DNA of 64,000 nucleotides. Origin: Bacteroidota bacterium (GTDB lineage: Bacteria; Bacteroidota; Ignavibacteria; Kryptoniales; JAKASW01). The stretch spans positions 25,901 through 89,900 of the forward strand of contig JAKAMG010000006.1 of assembly GCA_021812985.1 (NCBI GenBank), read 5' to 3'. Under the pieces are notes generated by a model. It saw only the letters and a program-made list of their open reading frames with translations, had not been told where the DNA came from and made no database searches. Every line of letters starts with the position of its first letter. Position 1 is the first letter of the stretch. Of the stretch, positions 1-8,579 are shown piece by piece. The translations under genes and the position numbers were made by a program.

Positions 1-1
1 C

Positions 2-79
2 GGCCGAATGCAGCAATACATAATGTACGGCCTCGTGTTCATCGTCGCTCTTCTCATTTGGATACTCGGGGTGAAGTAG
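2..79 (+). CDS. C-terminal end of a HyfB/NuoL-like proton-conducting membrane subunit (partial)
   Basis: Only the last 25 codons lie in the window, read in frame from base 2 to a TAG at 77-79. The peptide is a hydrophobic helix (YIMYGLVFIVALLIW) followed by a short basic end, as expected for the last transmembrane segment of an antiporter-like subunit. The identity rests mainly on position: the HyfC-, HyfE- and HyfF-like genes follow directly, and HyfB usually heads such clusters. The next gene probably starts at a GTG that shares the final G of this stop codon (TAGTG), so the two are translationally coupled. Seen: a hydrophobic tail. Inferred: HyfB. Confidence 0.55.
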   Translation, partial: GRMQQYIMYGLVFIVALLIWILGVK

Positions 80-990
80 TGGCGATAGCGCTGGCGGTAC
101 TCCTTTTGTCCCCATTATTCTTCTCCGGATTGATCTCTAAAGTGAAGGCCGTCTGGGGAGGGAGGAGAGGAGCCCCGGTCCTTCAACCTTACTACGATTT
201 CTTCAAGCTACTTCGCAAGGGGGAAGTTATAAGCGCAACCACAACTCCAATATTCCGGATCGCTCCATCTATCGGCATAGCCGCGACGATCCTCGCTCTC
301 ATGATTGTGCCGATCCCGACTTTCGGATCGCTTATAAGCTTCAACGGCGACTTCGCGCTCTTTGCTTATTTGATGGGGCTGACGAAATTTTTCACAGTCG
401 CTGCGGCGCTCGACACTGGAAGTAGTTTCGAGGGAATGGGAGCGAGCCGTGAAGTCACATATTCAACGATAGTGGAGACGGCATTCCTGATCGTCATCGG
501 GTCGCTCGCACTTCTCACCCACCATGTCTCATTTGATTCCATATTCTCCTCAGTGGGCCTGATATCTGAATACACTCCGCTTGTCAGGATTCTTCTCGTC
601 GCTTCGCTCTTCATCATGCTCCTTGCCGAGGGGAGCCGTGTTCCCGTCGACGATCCCAATACGCATCTTGAACTCACAATGATCCATGAAGTGATGGTGC
701 TGGATTATTCAGGTCCTGACCTGGCCTTCATACAATATACAGCGGCGCTGAGGATGACGATCATTTCAACTTTGATCGCGAACCTGATTGTGCCGGCTTT
801 AGCTCCCGCGATCCAGGCCTTGCTGTTGTTTGGCGTAACAATGCTCGTGACTTTCGTAGCCGTCGGGGGAGTGGAATCGCTCATTGCCCGTTCGCGAATG
901 TCGCATGTACCCCAGTTCCTCTTTCTGATGACCGCGCTGTCGCTCACCGCCTTCGCAGTAGTCGTATTCTTCCTTTACGGGGGCAGATGA
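79..990 (+). CDS. HyfC/NuoH-like membrane subunit (respiratory complex I subunit 1 family)
   Basis: A 303-residue membrane protein with about eight hydrophobic segments. It carries the NuoH/HyfC loop signature EGSRVPVDDPNTHLELTM, then MIHEVMVLDYSG, the acidic loop that lines the quinone/proton coupling region in complex I and forms the membrane anchor for the peripheral arm in group 4 hydrogenases. The N-terminal pattern SPLFFSGLISKVKAVWGGRRG is also typical. I chose GTG at 79, which overlaps the upstream TAG and removes six unlikely residues from the longer reading frame at 58 (TTG). The stop overlaps the next start (ATGA). It should anchor the large and small soluble subunits of the complex to the inner membrane. 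Confidence 0.85.
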   Translation: MAIALAVLLLSPLFFSGLISKVKAVWGGRRGAPVLQPYYDFFKLLRKGEVISATTTPIFRIAPSIGIAATILALMIVPIPTFGSLISFNGDFALFAYLMGLTKFFTVAAALDTGSSFEGMGASREVTYSTIVETAFLIVIGSLALLTHHVSFDSIFSSVGLISEYTPLVRILLVASLFIMLLAEGSRVPVDDPNTHLELTMIHEVMVLDYSGPDLAFIQYTAALRMTIISTLIANLIVPALAPAIQALLLFGVTMLVTFVAVGGVESLIARSRMSHVPQFLFLMTALSLTAFAVVVFFLYGGR

Positions 991-1625
991 TGACTGAAAT
1001 ACTCATTATAATCCTTGGTACGACGATGCTTTACGTCTTTTCGGTAAGCAGGCTCGAATCATACGTAAAGGCGCTCTCTGCCCAGGGTTTCATTCTCTTC
1101 CTCCTCGTCCTTTTTGGCATTAGCCGAATGACGTGGCTGAACGTTGCTTTCCTGGTCTTCGAAACGCTAATCGTCAAGGCAATCGTGATTCCTTACTTCC
1201 TCCTGACCGTAATCAGGAAGAGCGAAACCTCACGCGAGATAGAGCCCTACCTCTCACAGTTCTATTCGCTTCTAATTGCGACGGCGATATTCGCCTTTGG
1301 TTTTATCGCGGCGTTCTGGGTGAGAACTACAGGAAGTCACATCAGGCCGCTCTATTTTGGAATATCCATCGCCATGATCATCCTCAGCCTCTTTCTCATC
1401 GTCAACAGAAAGCGAATTCTCACGCACATACTCGCTTACATGATGCTCGAGAATGGAATATTCCTCCTCTCTCTGTCTGTCGCTAACGAACTACCGATGC
1501 TTGTGAATATAGGAGTCCTACTGGATCTTTTCGTGGCGATTTATCTTTTCGCGATCTTTTTCAACAAGATTAACGAAATCTTCGACGGCAGCCACGTCGA
1601 CGCCTTGACGGAATTGAAAGACTAG
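987..1625 (+). CDS. hyfE: HyfE-like membrane subunit (hydrogenase-4 component E family)
   Basis: A 212-residue protein with about seven transmembrane helices, close to the usual HyfE length. The C-terminal part (RKRILTHILAYMMLENGIFL) matches the NuoK-like section of HyfE, including the membrane Glu that complex I subunit K uses in proton movement. The start is an ATGATG pair at 987/990; the first ATG overlaps the upstream TGA by four bases. Its stop at 1623-1625 is followed directly by the next start. It belongs to the proton-pumping membrane arm of the Ehr/Hyf-like complex. Charged residues that cannot be judged by eye decide whether it still pumps. Confidence 0.85.
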   Translation: MMTEILIIILGTTMLYVFSVSRLESYVKALSAQGFILFLLVLFGISRMTWLNVAFLVFETLIVKAIVIPYFLLTVIRKSETSREIEPYLSQFYSLLIATAIFAFGFIAAFWVRTTGSHIRPLYFGISIAMIILSLFLIVNRKRILTHILAYMMLENGIFLLSLSVANELPMLVNIGVLLDLFVAIYLFAIFFNKINEIFDGSHVDALTELKD

Positions 1626-3089
1626 GTGATGACGGGGATTGTAATAATACTTCCGCTGATTTTGGCGTTTGCCAGCCTTGCTCTGAATAGCAGGGTGGTG
1701 AATCGATTAGCGCTCATGAGTGCGGCAGTGCTCTTTGTCGTGGTGCCGATTTGCAGATGGTACGGGCTTGACTGGGAGTTGGGGCTCGGAGGGTTTCTGT
1801 CTTACTTCAGGTTCGACGACATAGGACTTTTCTTCTTTTTTATTATGGGGTTGGTTTTTGCCGGCGTGGCCGTCTACAGTCTGTCATACTTCCGTATGCA
1901 TAATTTGAAAGCGACCGAGGAATCCGTGTTTGTCGCAGAGCTCCTCGCGTTTACTGTGGCGATGGCCGGCGTGATTCTCTCCACCAACCTCGCGCTCCTG
2001 TGGGTGTTTGTCGAAGCGACAACGTTGACGAGCGCGCTCCTCATTTATTTTGAGAAGCGAAAATCTTCCCTCGAGGCCACGTGGAAATATATCTACATTT
2101 GTTCTGTTGGTATCGCCCTCGCCTTTGTCGGGATAATATTACTGTCCATTGGAAGCGAAAGCGTCGGATCTCTTTTCTTCAGCGATCTGTATGAGCATGC
2201 CTCCCAGGTGAACCCGGTTTGGCTGAAGCTTGCGTTTGCGTTTCTCTTCGTCGGACTTGGGACCAAGATCGGTCTGGCGCCGATTCATGCATGGCTCCCG
2301 GATGCACACTCCGAGGCGCCGTCGCCGGTCTCCGCGCTCCTATCCGGTACACTGCTCAATTCCGCATTCCTCGGACTCCTGAGAGTACAGGAGCTGGTGA
2401 TTCGGGCAGGCGAGGAGAAGTTTTCAAATTTCATACTCATCTTGACGGGGTTTCTCTCGCTCCTGGTGAGCGCGGTCTACATGCTAAGGGTGAAAAACTA
2501 CAAACGAATGTTGGCGTACTCGTCCGTCGAGAACATGGGCATCATGATTCTTGCCGTTGGGCTTGGCCCCGTTGGTCTTTTTGCCGCAATGCTCCAGGCC
2601 CTCGCGCATTCTCTCTCCAAAACTTCACTCTTTCTGACCTCCGGTAATATCCTCCATGAGTACGGGACAAAGAAAATTGAGAGTGTTACCGGGTTGCTCA
2701 AGCGCGACTCTGTGACCGGATGGATATGGATCGCTTCTTTCCTCTCCATTGTCGGGATTCCGCCGTTTCCGATTTTCATCAGCAAGTTCTTCATCATCAG
2801 GGCATTCTGGTTTGATGGCCAGGGATGGTTGGCGGCACTCTTCTTCCTCTTCATCATTGTCGTCACTTTTGGAATGGGAAGCGCCGTATTCAAGATGGTG
2901 TTTGGAGAGAGTAGTCTGGAATCGGCGGACGCCTCAAAACCCGGACTCTCTGCTTACATCCCGCAAATTGCCCTGCTGGTTATGCTCTTGATTATCGGAA
3001 TAAACATGCCTCAACAATTGCACGACATGCTTGAAAAGGCGGCATTGTTCCTGTCGGCCGGCTCAGGCGGTGGTGTTCTGGGAAGATAA
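1626..3089 (+). CDS. HyfF/NuoL-M-like antiporter subunit
   Basis: A 487-residue polytopic protein of the NuoL/NuoM/MrpD antiporter family. Diagnostic stretches include the helix with the coupling lysine (GLGTKIGLAPIHAWLPDAH), followed by SEAPSPVSALLSG, the most conserved region of the family. YKRMLAYSSVENMGIM and HSLSKTSLFL, with further conserved Lys and His, follow. The start is ambiguous between GTG 1626, which directly follows the upstream stop, and ATG 1629. It is a proton-translocating element of the complex whose catalytic arm is encoded downstream. HyfF is the closest named relative by gene order (C-E-F-large-small). Confidence 0.85.
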   Translation: MMTGIVIILPLILAFASLALNSRVVNRLALMSAAVLFVVVPICRWYGLDWELGLGGFLSYFRFDDIGLFFFFIMGLVFAGVAVYSLSYFRMHNLKATEESVFVAELLAFTVAMAGVILSTNLALLWVFVEATTLTSALLIYFEKRKSSLEATWKYIYICSVGIALAFVGIILLSIGSESVGSLFFSDLYEHASQVNPVWLKLAFAFLFVGLGTKIGLAPIHAWLPDAHSEAPSPVSALLSGTLLNSAFLGLLRVQELVIRAGEEKFSNFILILTGFLSLLVSAVYMLRVKNYKRMLAYSSVENMGIMILAVGLGPVGLFAAMLQALAHSLSKTSLFLTSGNILHEYGTKKIESVTGLLKRDSVTGWIWIASFLSIVGIPPFPIFISKFFIIRAFWFDGQGWLAALFFLFIIVVTFGMGSAVFKMVFGESSLESADASKPGLSAYIPQIALLVMLLIIGINMPQQLHDMLEKAALFLSAGSGGGVLGR

Positions 3090-3091
3090 CG

Positions 3092-4591
3092 TTGAGCCCT
3101 ATGATGAAATGGCTTGAGACTGCGAACCTGCGAACTGTTCGGTTAGCCGAGATACCTAATTGGGATCTGGAGGAGCTCGCGCATCAGACGGTGGCGAGAG
3201 TTAATGGCGGCGGAAGGCTTCTGTTATTCTTTGGCGAAGAAACCCGGGAAGGAGTCTTTGTCTACTCGCTCGTAGCGGACGACAATCAGTCCAAGATATT
3301 TGTCGCCTCGTCACGCGTCACGAGGGGGATGTCGTACAAGTCTATGACTCCGGATATTCCATCCGCGCATTTGTTCGAGAGGGAATTGTTTGAGGAATTC
3401 GGCGTGGAGCCGAAGGGACATCCCTGGTTGAAGCCGGTGCGTTACGGAATTCCCGGAGTCAACGAGCGCGAGGATCAGTACGAGTTCTTTAGCGTGAAAG
3501 GCGATGAAGCCCACGAGGTAGGCGTCGGCCCCATTCATGCCGGGGTCATTGAGCCGGGCCACTTCAGGTTTTCATGCCATGGCGAGAAAATATACCAGTT
3601 GGAGATTAAACTCGGCTTCCAGCACCGGGGCGTCCAAGAGCTTTTCATAAGAGAACCTTTCAGCACGATATATCTGGAAAAACTTGCCGAGTCTGTCGCC
3701 GGTGACACAGTCATAGGCCACGCGGGTGGTTTCGCCCGCGCCTTTGAATCTCTATCGGGTACCCAGGTTCCTGAAAGGGCAAAGGTGATCAGGACGATCG
3801 CCCTGGAACTCGAGCGAGTCGCGATTCACCTTGGAGACTTATCCGCTATCTCCGGAGACGTCGCATATCTCACGGGGAACTCAGTCTTCGGCGCATTAAG
3901 GACGAAGGTCATTAACACGACGATGGCGATATGCGGAAACCGGTTCGGCCGGGGATTAATGAAGCTGGGCGGCGTTGGTTTCGATGTTACTCCGGTCTTG
4001 CGCGACAAAATCACCGCGCTGGTCGACGATTTGGAAGAGGACGTTTCGCTCGCTGCCGAAGTACTCTTCTCGTCGTCGTCCGTCCTGGAAAGGTTGGAGG
4101 AGACGGGTGTTGTAACGAAGGAGGCTGCACGCGATATAGGCATGGTTGGACCGGCCGCCCGCGCGAGCGGCGTCGCCGTGGATGTAAGGTCAGATCATCC
4201 GTTTGACGGATTCGTCCTTATGCCGGTCCATAAGCTGACGCTTCCCGGCGGAGATGTCTTTGCAAGAGCCTACATCAGATATATCGAGATTCAGCAGTCG
4301 TTCAGGCTTATCAGGGAACAACTTGCCAGCCTGAGCCCCGGCGGGATAAGGAGTGAATTGAAGGGCCCGCACCCCGGTATTTTTGTGGTTTCTCTTACCG
4401 AGGGCTGGCGAGGCGAAATCGCTCACGCCGTTATTACAGACGAGGCTGGCAAAATCCGAAAAGTGAAAGTTAAAGATCCGTCGTTCAACAACTGGTTCGG
4501 GCTGTCGCTCGCTGTACGTGAAGAGGGAATATCTGATTTCCCGCTGTGCAACAAGAGCTTCAACCTGTCTTACTGCGGATTCGACCTGTAG
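3092..4591 (+). CDS. Fused NuoC/NuoD-like large subunit of a hydrogenase-related (Ehr) complex, [NiFe] ligands missing
   Basis: A 499-residue protein. The first ~170 residues are NuoC-like (HLFERELFEEFGVEP) and the rest resembles the large subunit of group 4 [NiFe]-hydrogenases and NuoD (KLGFQHRGVQELF; LERVAIHLGDLSAISGDVAY). In true hydrogenases the stretch after HRG carries RxCGxC and the C-terminus carries DPCxxC, which bind Ni-Fe. Here the first site reads ESVAGDTVIGHAGG with no cysteine. The last residues are CNKSFNLSYCGFDL, with no DPCxxC. By family knowledge this fits the energy-converting hydrogenase-related (Ehr) complexes, which have lost the metal centre. The start is TTG 3092 with GGAAG six bases upstream; ATG 3101 or 3104 are alternatives. 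Its electron acceptor is unknown. Confidence 0.82.
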   Translation: MSPMMKWLETANLRTVRLAEIPNWDLEELAHQTVARVNGGGRLLLFFGEETREGVFVYSLVADDNQSKIFVASSRVTRGMSYKSMTPDIPSAHLFERELFEEFGVEPKGHPWLKPVRYGIPGVNEREDQYEFFSVKGDEAHEVGVGPIHAGVIEPGHFRFSCHGEKIYQLEIKLGFQHRGVQELFIREPFSTIYLEKLAESVAGDTVIGHAGGFARAFESLSGTQVPERAKVIRTIALELERVAIHLGDLSAISGDVAYLTGNSVFGALRTKVINTTMAICGNRFGRGLMKLGGVGFDVTPVLRDKITALVDDLEEDVSLAAEVLFSSSSVLERLEETGVVTKEAARDIGMVGPAARASGVAVDVRSDHPFDGFVLMPVHKLTLPGGDVFARAYIRYIEIQQSFRLIREQLASLSPGGIRSELKGPHPGIFVVSLTEGWRGEIAHAVITDEAGKIRKVKVKDPSFNNWFGLSLAVREEGISDFPLCNKSFNLSYCGFDL

Positions 4592-4602
4592 AGAGGAATG
4601 CG

Positions 4603-5361
4603 ATGCTGGAGCTTTTGAGACTTCGTAAAAGACATGGAAGCCAGGCGATCCCGGACATCGTCAAGGCGGAACTCATGGAAACCCACAGAGGTTTTCCTGA
4701 AATAAATGAATCGAGGTTCTCTGGAAATCTAGACGAGCTGACCGCAATTTGTCCCACAGGCGCTATCGGCACGAGACCTCTTTCGATAGACATGGGGAAA
4801 TGCATTTTCTGCGGCGAGTGTGAGATACAGTCGGCGGGCGCCATCAGGTTCACTAACAGACATAAGACGGCGTCGACCAGAAGGGACGATCTTGTCGTTC
4901 CATCGGGATTGGCTTACGAAGAGTTCGGCGCGAAGGCGATTGAAGCTGCGGGAGGAATACGGAAAATACTTGGCCGTTCATTGAAGCTCAGGCAGGTTTC
5001 CGCGGGGGGGTGTAACGGGTGTGAGATGGAGCTCAATGCCTGCTCCAACGTGAACTTCGATATGGGGAGGTTCGGCATCGACTTCGTGGCCTCTCCCCGA
5101 CATGCCGATGGAATCGTGATCACCGGCCCAATCACGGGCAATATGGCGCCTGCCCTCTCTGACGCCTACAAAAGCGTGAGCGATCCGAAAATCGTTGTGG
5201 CTGTAGGCGCATGCGCCATCAGCGGGGGAGTGTTCGCGGAATCCAAACACTTGAACCGTACCTTCGTTGGCGAAGTGCAGGTCGACCTGTTTGTTCCCGG
5301 ATGTCCGCCGCATCCACTTACTTTTATAAATGCAATTCTTGATTTTCTGAAACGTCGCTGA
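4603..5361 (+). CDS. Ferredoxin-NuoB-like fusion, electron-transfer small subunit of the Ehr complex
   Basis: A 252-residue protein. Residues ~35-90 form a ferredoxin-like module, and residues ~125-250 a NuoB/HyfI-type [4Fe-4S] domain. The NuoB domain keeps all four expected cysteines (GGCNGCEMELNAC, VGACAISGG, VPGCPPHP). The ferredoxin module is half-empty: its first motif keeps only ICPTGAIG and its second only CIFCGEC. The remaining four cysteines are the set expected to hold a single [4Fe-4S] cluster. The start is ATG 4603, preceded by GAGAGGA; the reading frame is open further upstream inside the previous gene, but that part is not family-like. It ends the operon. Confidence 0.85.
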   Translation: MLELLRLRKRHGSQAIPDIVKAELMETHRGFPEINESRFSGNLDELTAICPTGAIGTRPLSIDMGKCIFCGECEIQSAGAIRFTNRHKTASTRRDDLVVPSGLAYEEFGAKAIEAAGGIRKILGRSLKLRQVSAGGCNGCEMELNACSNVNFDMGRFGIDFVASPRHADGIVITGPITGNMAPALSDAYKSVSDPKIVVAVGACAISGGVFAESKHLNRTFVGEVQVDLFVPGCPPHPLTFINAILDFLKRR

Positions 5362-5745
5362 AAAGTCTTCCCGGGAGATTAGTGGGTACTTCCTTCGTGT
5401 GACCCCCTCTTATCTTTTCCTCATTGTCTTGCTCAAGCCGTGAACCGGGTTGCGGTAGCGTTGACTTCCATCCCACGATGATTAAGTAACGCCCGGAAAT
5501 GGCCACGTCTCAAATTCATGTGATGGTGTTCGTGGCCAATTCATTCCCGCCGTCTTCTCGTTTGCCCGGTGGTAGACCTAGATGCAGAAAATGTTCTTCG
5601 GTTCAGTTTGCCAAAGCTTGCTGAGATTACTAACTTACCAGGCGCACATCACTCGTAGATTGCCACCCAGGCGTACGGGAGAGTCTGATGACGCAGTTCT
5701 TTTAATCCACGTTTCAAGAGACAGGACTAAGGGAGGTACCCAGGA
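5362..5745 (+). other. Intergenic region after the Ehr operon
   Basis: A 384-bp stretch without a convincing gene. A weak inverted repeat (GGCCACG at 5501-5507, CGTGGCC at 5531-5537, 23-nt loop) is the only symmetry I found. TTGACT at 5461 followed by TAAGTA at 5483 could be a poor promoter for the SGNH hydrolase gene. No clear intrinsic terminator with a T-run is visible. Confidence 0.5.
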
Positions 5746-6441
5746 ATGAGAACGATACTTCGTTACGCTTTTCTATCGCTGATTCTCCTTCAATATTCCG
5801 CCTACGGCCAAACCGTCACCGATTGGGCAAACCTGAAAAGATACGCTGAGGCCGATAGCAATCTCCCTCAGTTGGCTCCGGGAGAAAAGCGGGTTGTCTT
5901 CATGGGTAACTCCATCACTGAATTCTGGGCCAGGCTGGACAGCACCTTCTTCATTGACAACGGTTACATCGACAGAGGAATCAGCGGGCAGGTATCATCT
6001 CAGATGCTGCTCCGCTTCAGACAGGATGTTATCGACCTCAAACCGACGGTCGTCGTGATTCTCGCCGGTACAAATGACATAGCGGAAAATGCCGGTCCGA
6101 TATCACTGGAAGATGTCATGGGGAACATTATCTCCATGGCACAACTGGCTGAGACGAATAATATTAAAGTGATTCTTTGCTCCGTACTGCCGGCGTACGA
6201 TTTTCCATGGCACAAGGGTTTGCAGCCAGCGGAGAAGATCGTGAAGCTGAACTCCATGATTAAATCGTACTGTGATAAAAGCAATATCACCTACGCGGAT
6301 TACTACTCGAAAATGGTCGATGAGATGAAGGGGTTACCCGAAAAATATTCGCAAGACGGTGTCCATCCAAACTATGAAGGTTACAAGGTTATGGACTCGG
6401 TCATTAAGGGAGAAATCAATTCGTTACTGAGATCAAAATAG
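5746..6441 (+). CDS. Secreted SGNH/GDSL-type hydrolase
   Basis: A 231-residue protein with a signal peptide (RYAFLSLILLQYSAYGQ, cleavage expected after ~21). The SGNH blocks are all present. Block I is VVFMGNSITEFW, with GNS in place of the classical GDS and the nucleophile Ser retained. Block II Gly lies in RGISGQ, block III is LAGTNDIAEN, and block V DGVHPNYEGY holds the catalytic Asp and His. Such enzymes act as acyl- or acetyl-esterases on lipids or decorated polysaccharides; the substrate cannot be told. The start ATG follows GGGAGGTACCC. It stands alone between two intergenic gaps. Confidence 0.88.
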   Translation: MRTILRYAFLSLILLQYSAYGQTVTDWANLKRYAEADSNLPQLAPGEKRVVFMGNSITEFWARLDSTFFIDNGYIDRGISGQVSSQMLLRFRQDVIDLKPTVVVILAGTNDIAENAGPISLEDVMGNIISMAQLAETNNIKVILCSVLPAYDFPWHKGLQPAEKIVKLNSMIKSYCDKSNITYADYYSKMVDEMKGLPEKYSQDGVHPNYEGYKVMDSVIKGEINSLLRSK

Positions 6442-6678
6442 CGTTTGTTTGGCGGATGCTTCCGGTCCGCTCCAGTCTGGCGACAGCAAGGCATACCGGC
6501 CTGCGTGTTTTTGCCACCGGTGAGGTAAAACAGTGCAAGAACCCGTATTGACCCCCTTTCTTCCGTTGAGAAGCGATGTGAAAGTAGGGGAATCGCCGGT
6601 TGCATGCCGGCACCAATTTTGTGGAACCTAAAGAGGTAGCTTTTGTTTAATTTTATTGAAGGATATATTTAGTAGTAA

Positions 6679-7110
6679 ATGAGTACGAGAGTTAAATATT
6701 TCAATCTTCTGGTCCTGTCGGCCTTCCTGGTCGGGCAGGTTCAGTACGCGTACTCCTATTATTTCTGCAGCATGTCAAAGCAGCAGGTCAGCTCTCCGTC
6801 GATGAATATGGACATGATGGATGCCGCGTCAGAAAACATGTGCGACCAGTGTCAGGCAGTTACGCCGATTCGCGATGGCGCGCATCTCACCCAGACTGAT
6901 TGTGTCAGCTTAATTACATCCCAGAAAAGCACGGTCGACAACTTTACCGACTCACACAGGCTGGTACAGCATTTCATATCAGCCGCATTAGTCGGCAGTT
7001 CTCTTTCAACGGTTGCCTCTCGGCTGCCATTTACTGCATCCCACGTACTGCCTACCGCTGTTTCACCTCCATTAGATTTACCAACTCTCAATAGTAATCT
7101 CCGTATTTAA
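6679..7110 (+). CDS. Small secreted Met/Cys-rich protein ahead of the copper efflux genes
   Basis: A 143-residue protein with a hydrophobic N-terminus (FNLLVLSAFLVGQVQYAYS) that looks like a signal peptide or anchor. After it come YFCSM, MNMDMMDAASENMCDQCQ and DCVSL: a cluster of methionines followed by a CxxC pair, all plausible soft-metal ligands. The C-terminal half is Ser/Thr/Leu-rich with no recognised domain. It lies 158-174 bp upstream of the TolC-like gene of the CusCBA operon, so a role in sensing, delivering or buffering periplasmic copper or silver is a reasonable guess. I do not recognise a named family. The leader is AT-rich (6640-6675). Confidence 0.6.
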   Translation: MSTRVKYFNLLVLSAFLVGQVQYAYSYYFCSMSKQQVSSPSMNMDMMDAASENMCDQCQAVTPIRDGAHLTQTDCVSLITSQKSTVDNFTDSHRLVQHFISAALVGSSLSTVASRLPFTASHVLPTAVSPPLDLPTLNSNLRI

Positions 7111-7283
7111 GTCCTCTCCCCGGCGATAAGTTCCCTGGGGCGTAGTGTGTCCGAGCGAACATGCCGTGCACGGTGTGATCCAGACCGCTCAGTCCCTCGA
7201 TGTACTTGTCTATTCTCCTCAAATGTGCTTAATCGTGCAGTGGGCTTCCGCTGCATTAGAAAAGGAAAATGGAAAGGCGAAGC

Positions 7284-8579
7284 ATGTTTTCAAAGAATCT
7301 TAGGTTGTCAATTTTGAATTGCGTAATAGGACTGGGGCTTGTTCTGCTATCGACGGTGAGCGCGTTCGGAAGGTCTCAGCTTGACAGCCTCATCTCGGTG
7401 GCGGTGAGGCACAATCCTGAAATCAGGATGGCCCAATATGAATCGATGGCAGCTCAGGCAAAGCTTGAGCCTGCGGGACAACTCCCTGATCCCGAGCTAA
7501 GGGTGGGAGCCATGAATGTTCCATCCGATTTCAACTTCACTTCCGAGACCATGACGATGGCGCCGGAATTCACGCTGATGGAAATGTTCCCGTGGTTTGG
7601 GAAGTTATCTGCCGCCGCCGATGCCGAGAAATACGGATACGAGTCTTCGTCGGACAGACTGGCGAGCGTGGCACTTGACGTTGTGACCAATCTGAAGAAA
7701 ATCTATGGCGAGCTTTATAGCGTCGAGAAATCTGTGCAGTATCTTGAATACAAGAAGCGGCTCCTCCAAGGCGTGGTCAGGGTCGCTGAGCAGCTATTCG
7801 CCGTCGGCCAGGTTCCTCAACAGGATGTCTTCCGTGCTACCGCTGAGCTGACTATGGTACAATCCGCTATCGTACTGAAACGGGGAGAACTTTCCGAATT
7901 GGAAGCAAAGCTTGGTGCAATCCTCGGCCGGAACGAGTCCTACAGATTACAGGTCGATACACTAATGCTCCCTGATCTCGCACCCCTGTCAACGCTTGAA
8001 ATCAGACTACGTGAAGGAAGCCCTGATCTGAGTGAGGTAAGGAACGTTCAGCGGGCAGCTGAGGCAAAGGAGGTATTGGCGAGAAAAGCGGCGGTACCGG
8101 ACATCACTGCCGGGGTGTCGTACGGATTTCGCAGCGCGCTTATCCCGGGCGGCATGAAAGCCCCGAATCTCATAAGCGTCGAGTTCGGAGTCAATATTCC
8201 AATCTTCTTCGGGGCCCGACAACAGAAGATGATTGATGAGGCGGATTTCATGCGGCGTGCCGCCGACCAGCAATATGGCGTGGTCACTCTCGCGTTATAC
8301 AGCCGGCTCCGCTCCTCGTATGCAAATGCGGCCGCCCAAAAAGAGCTTATTCCTCTTTATGCAAATGAATTGATCCCGCAGTATGAGGCGACTTACAACT
8401 CTTCGCTGTCTGCCTATTCCGTTGGTAAGACGACATTCGCGATGCTGATTGACAACCTTACCACTTTGATAAATGCGAAAATTGAGTTTGTGAAAATTGA
8501 ATCCGCGTATTTCTCCGCATCAGCCGACATTTCTAGGCTTGTCGGAGAAGGTTCAGAATCTTACAAAGGTGTGAAATGA
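7284..8579 (+). CDS. TolC-family outer-membrane channel of the Cu/Ag efflux system (CusC-like)
   Basis: A 431-residue outer-membrane efflux protein with a signal peptide (MFSKNLRLSILNCVIGLG, cleavage near SAFG). The TolC-type helical repeats are visible: an N-terminal RHNPEIRMAQYE half and a second half beginning near SPDLSEVRNVQRAAEAKE. Conserved LPDPELRVGAMN and IPIFFGARQQKMIDEA are typical of metal-efflux TolC proteins. I prefer ATG 7284 (AAAGG six bases upstream) over ATG 7269, whose purine box is only two bases away. The stop overlaps the adaptor start (ATGA). It is the exit duct through the outer membrane for metal pumped by the next two proteins. Confidence 0.88.
   Translation: MFSKNLRLSILNCVIGLGLVLLSTVSAFGRSQLDSLISVAVRHNPEIRMAQYESMAAQAKLEPAGQLPDPELRVGAMNVPSDFNFTSETMTMAPEFTLMEMFPWFGKLSAAADAEKYGYESSSDRLASVALDVVTNLKKIYGELYSVEKSVQYLEYKKRLLQGVVRVAEQLFAVGQVPQQDVFRATAELTMVQSAIVLKRGELSELEAKLGAILGRNESYRLQVDTLMLPDLAPLSTLEIRLREGSPDLSEVRNVQRAAEAKEVLARKAAVPDITAGVSYGFRSALIPGGMKAPNLISVEFGVNIPIFFGARQQKMIDEADFMRRAADQQYGVVTLALYSRLRSSYANAAAQKELIPLYANELIPQYEATYNSSLSAYSVGKTTFAMLIDNLTTLINAKIEFVKIESAYFSASADISRLVGEGSESYKGVK

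Noticed and set aside
3092..5361. Functional group 4 [NiFe]-hydrogenase
   Set aside because: Neither cysteine pair for the Ni-Fe site is present in the large subunit, so hydrogen chemistry is not supported.
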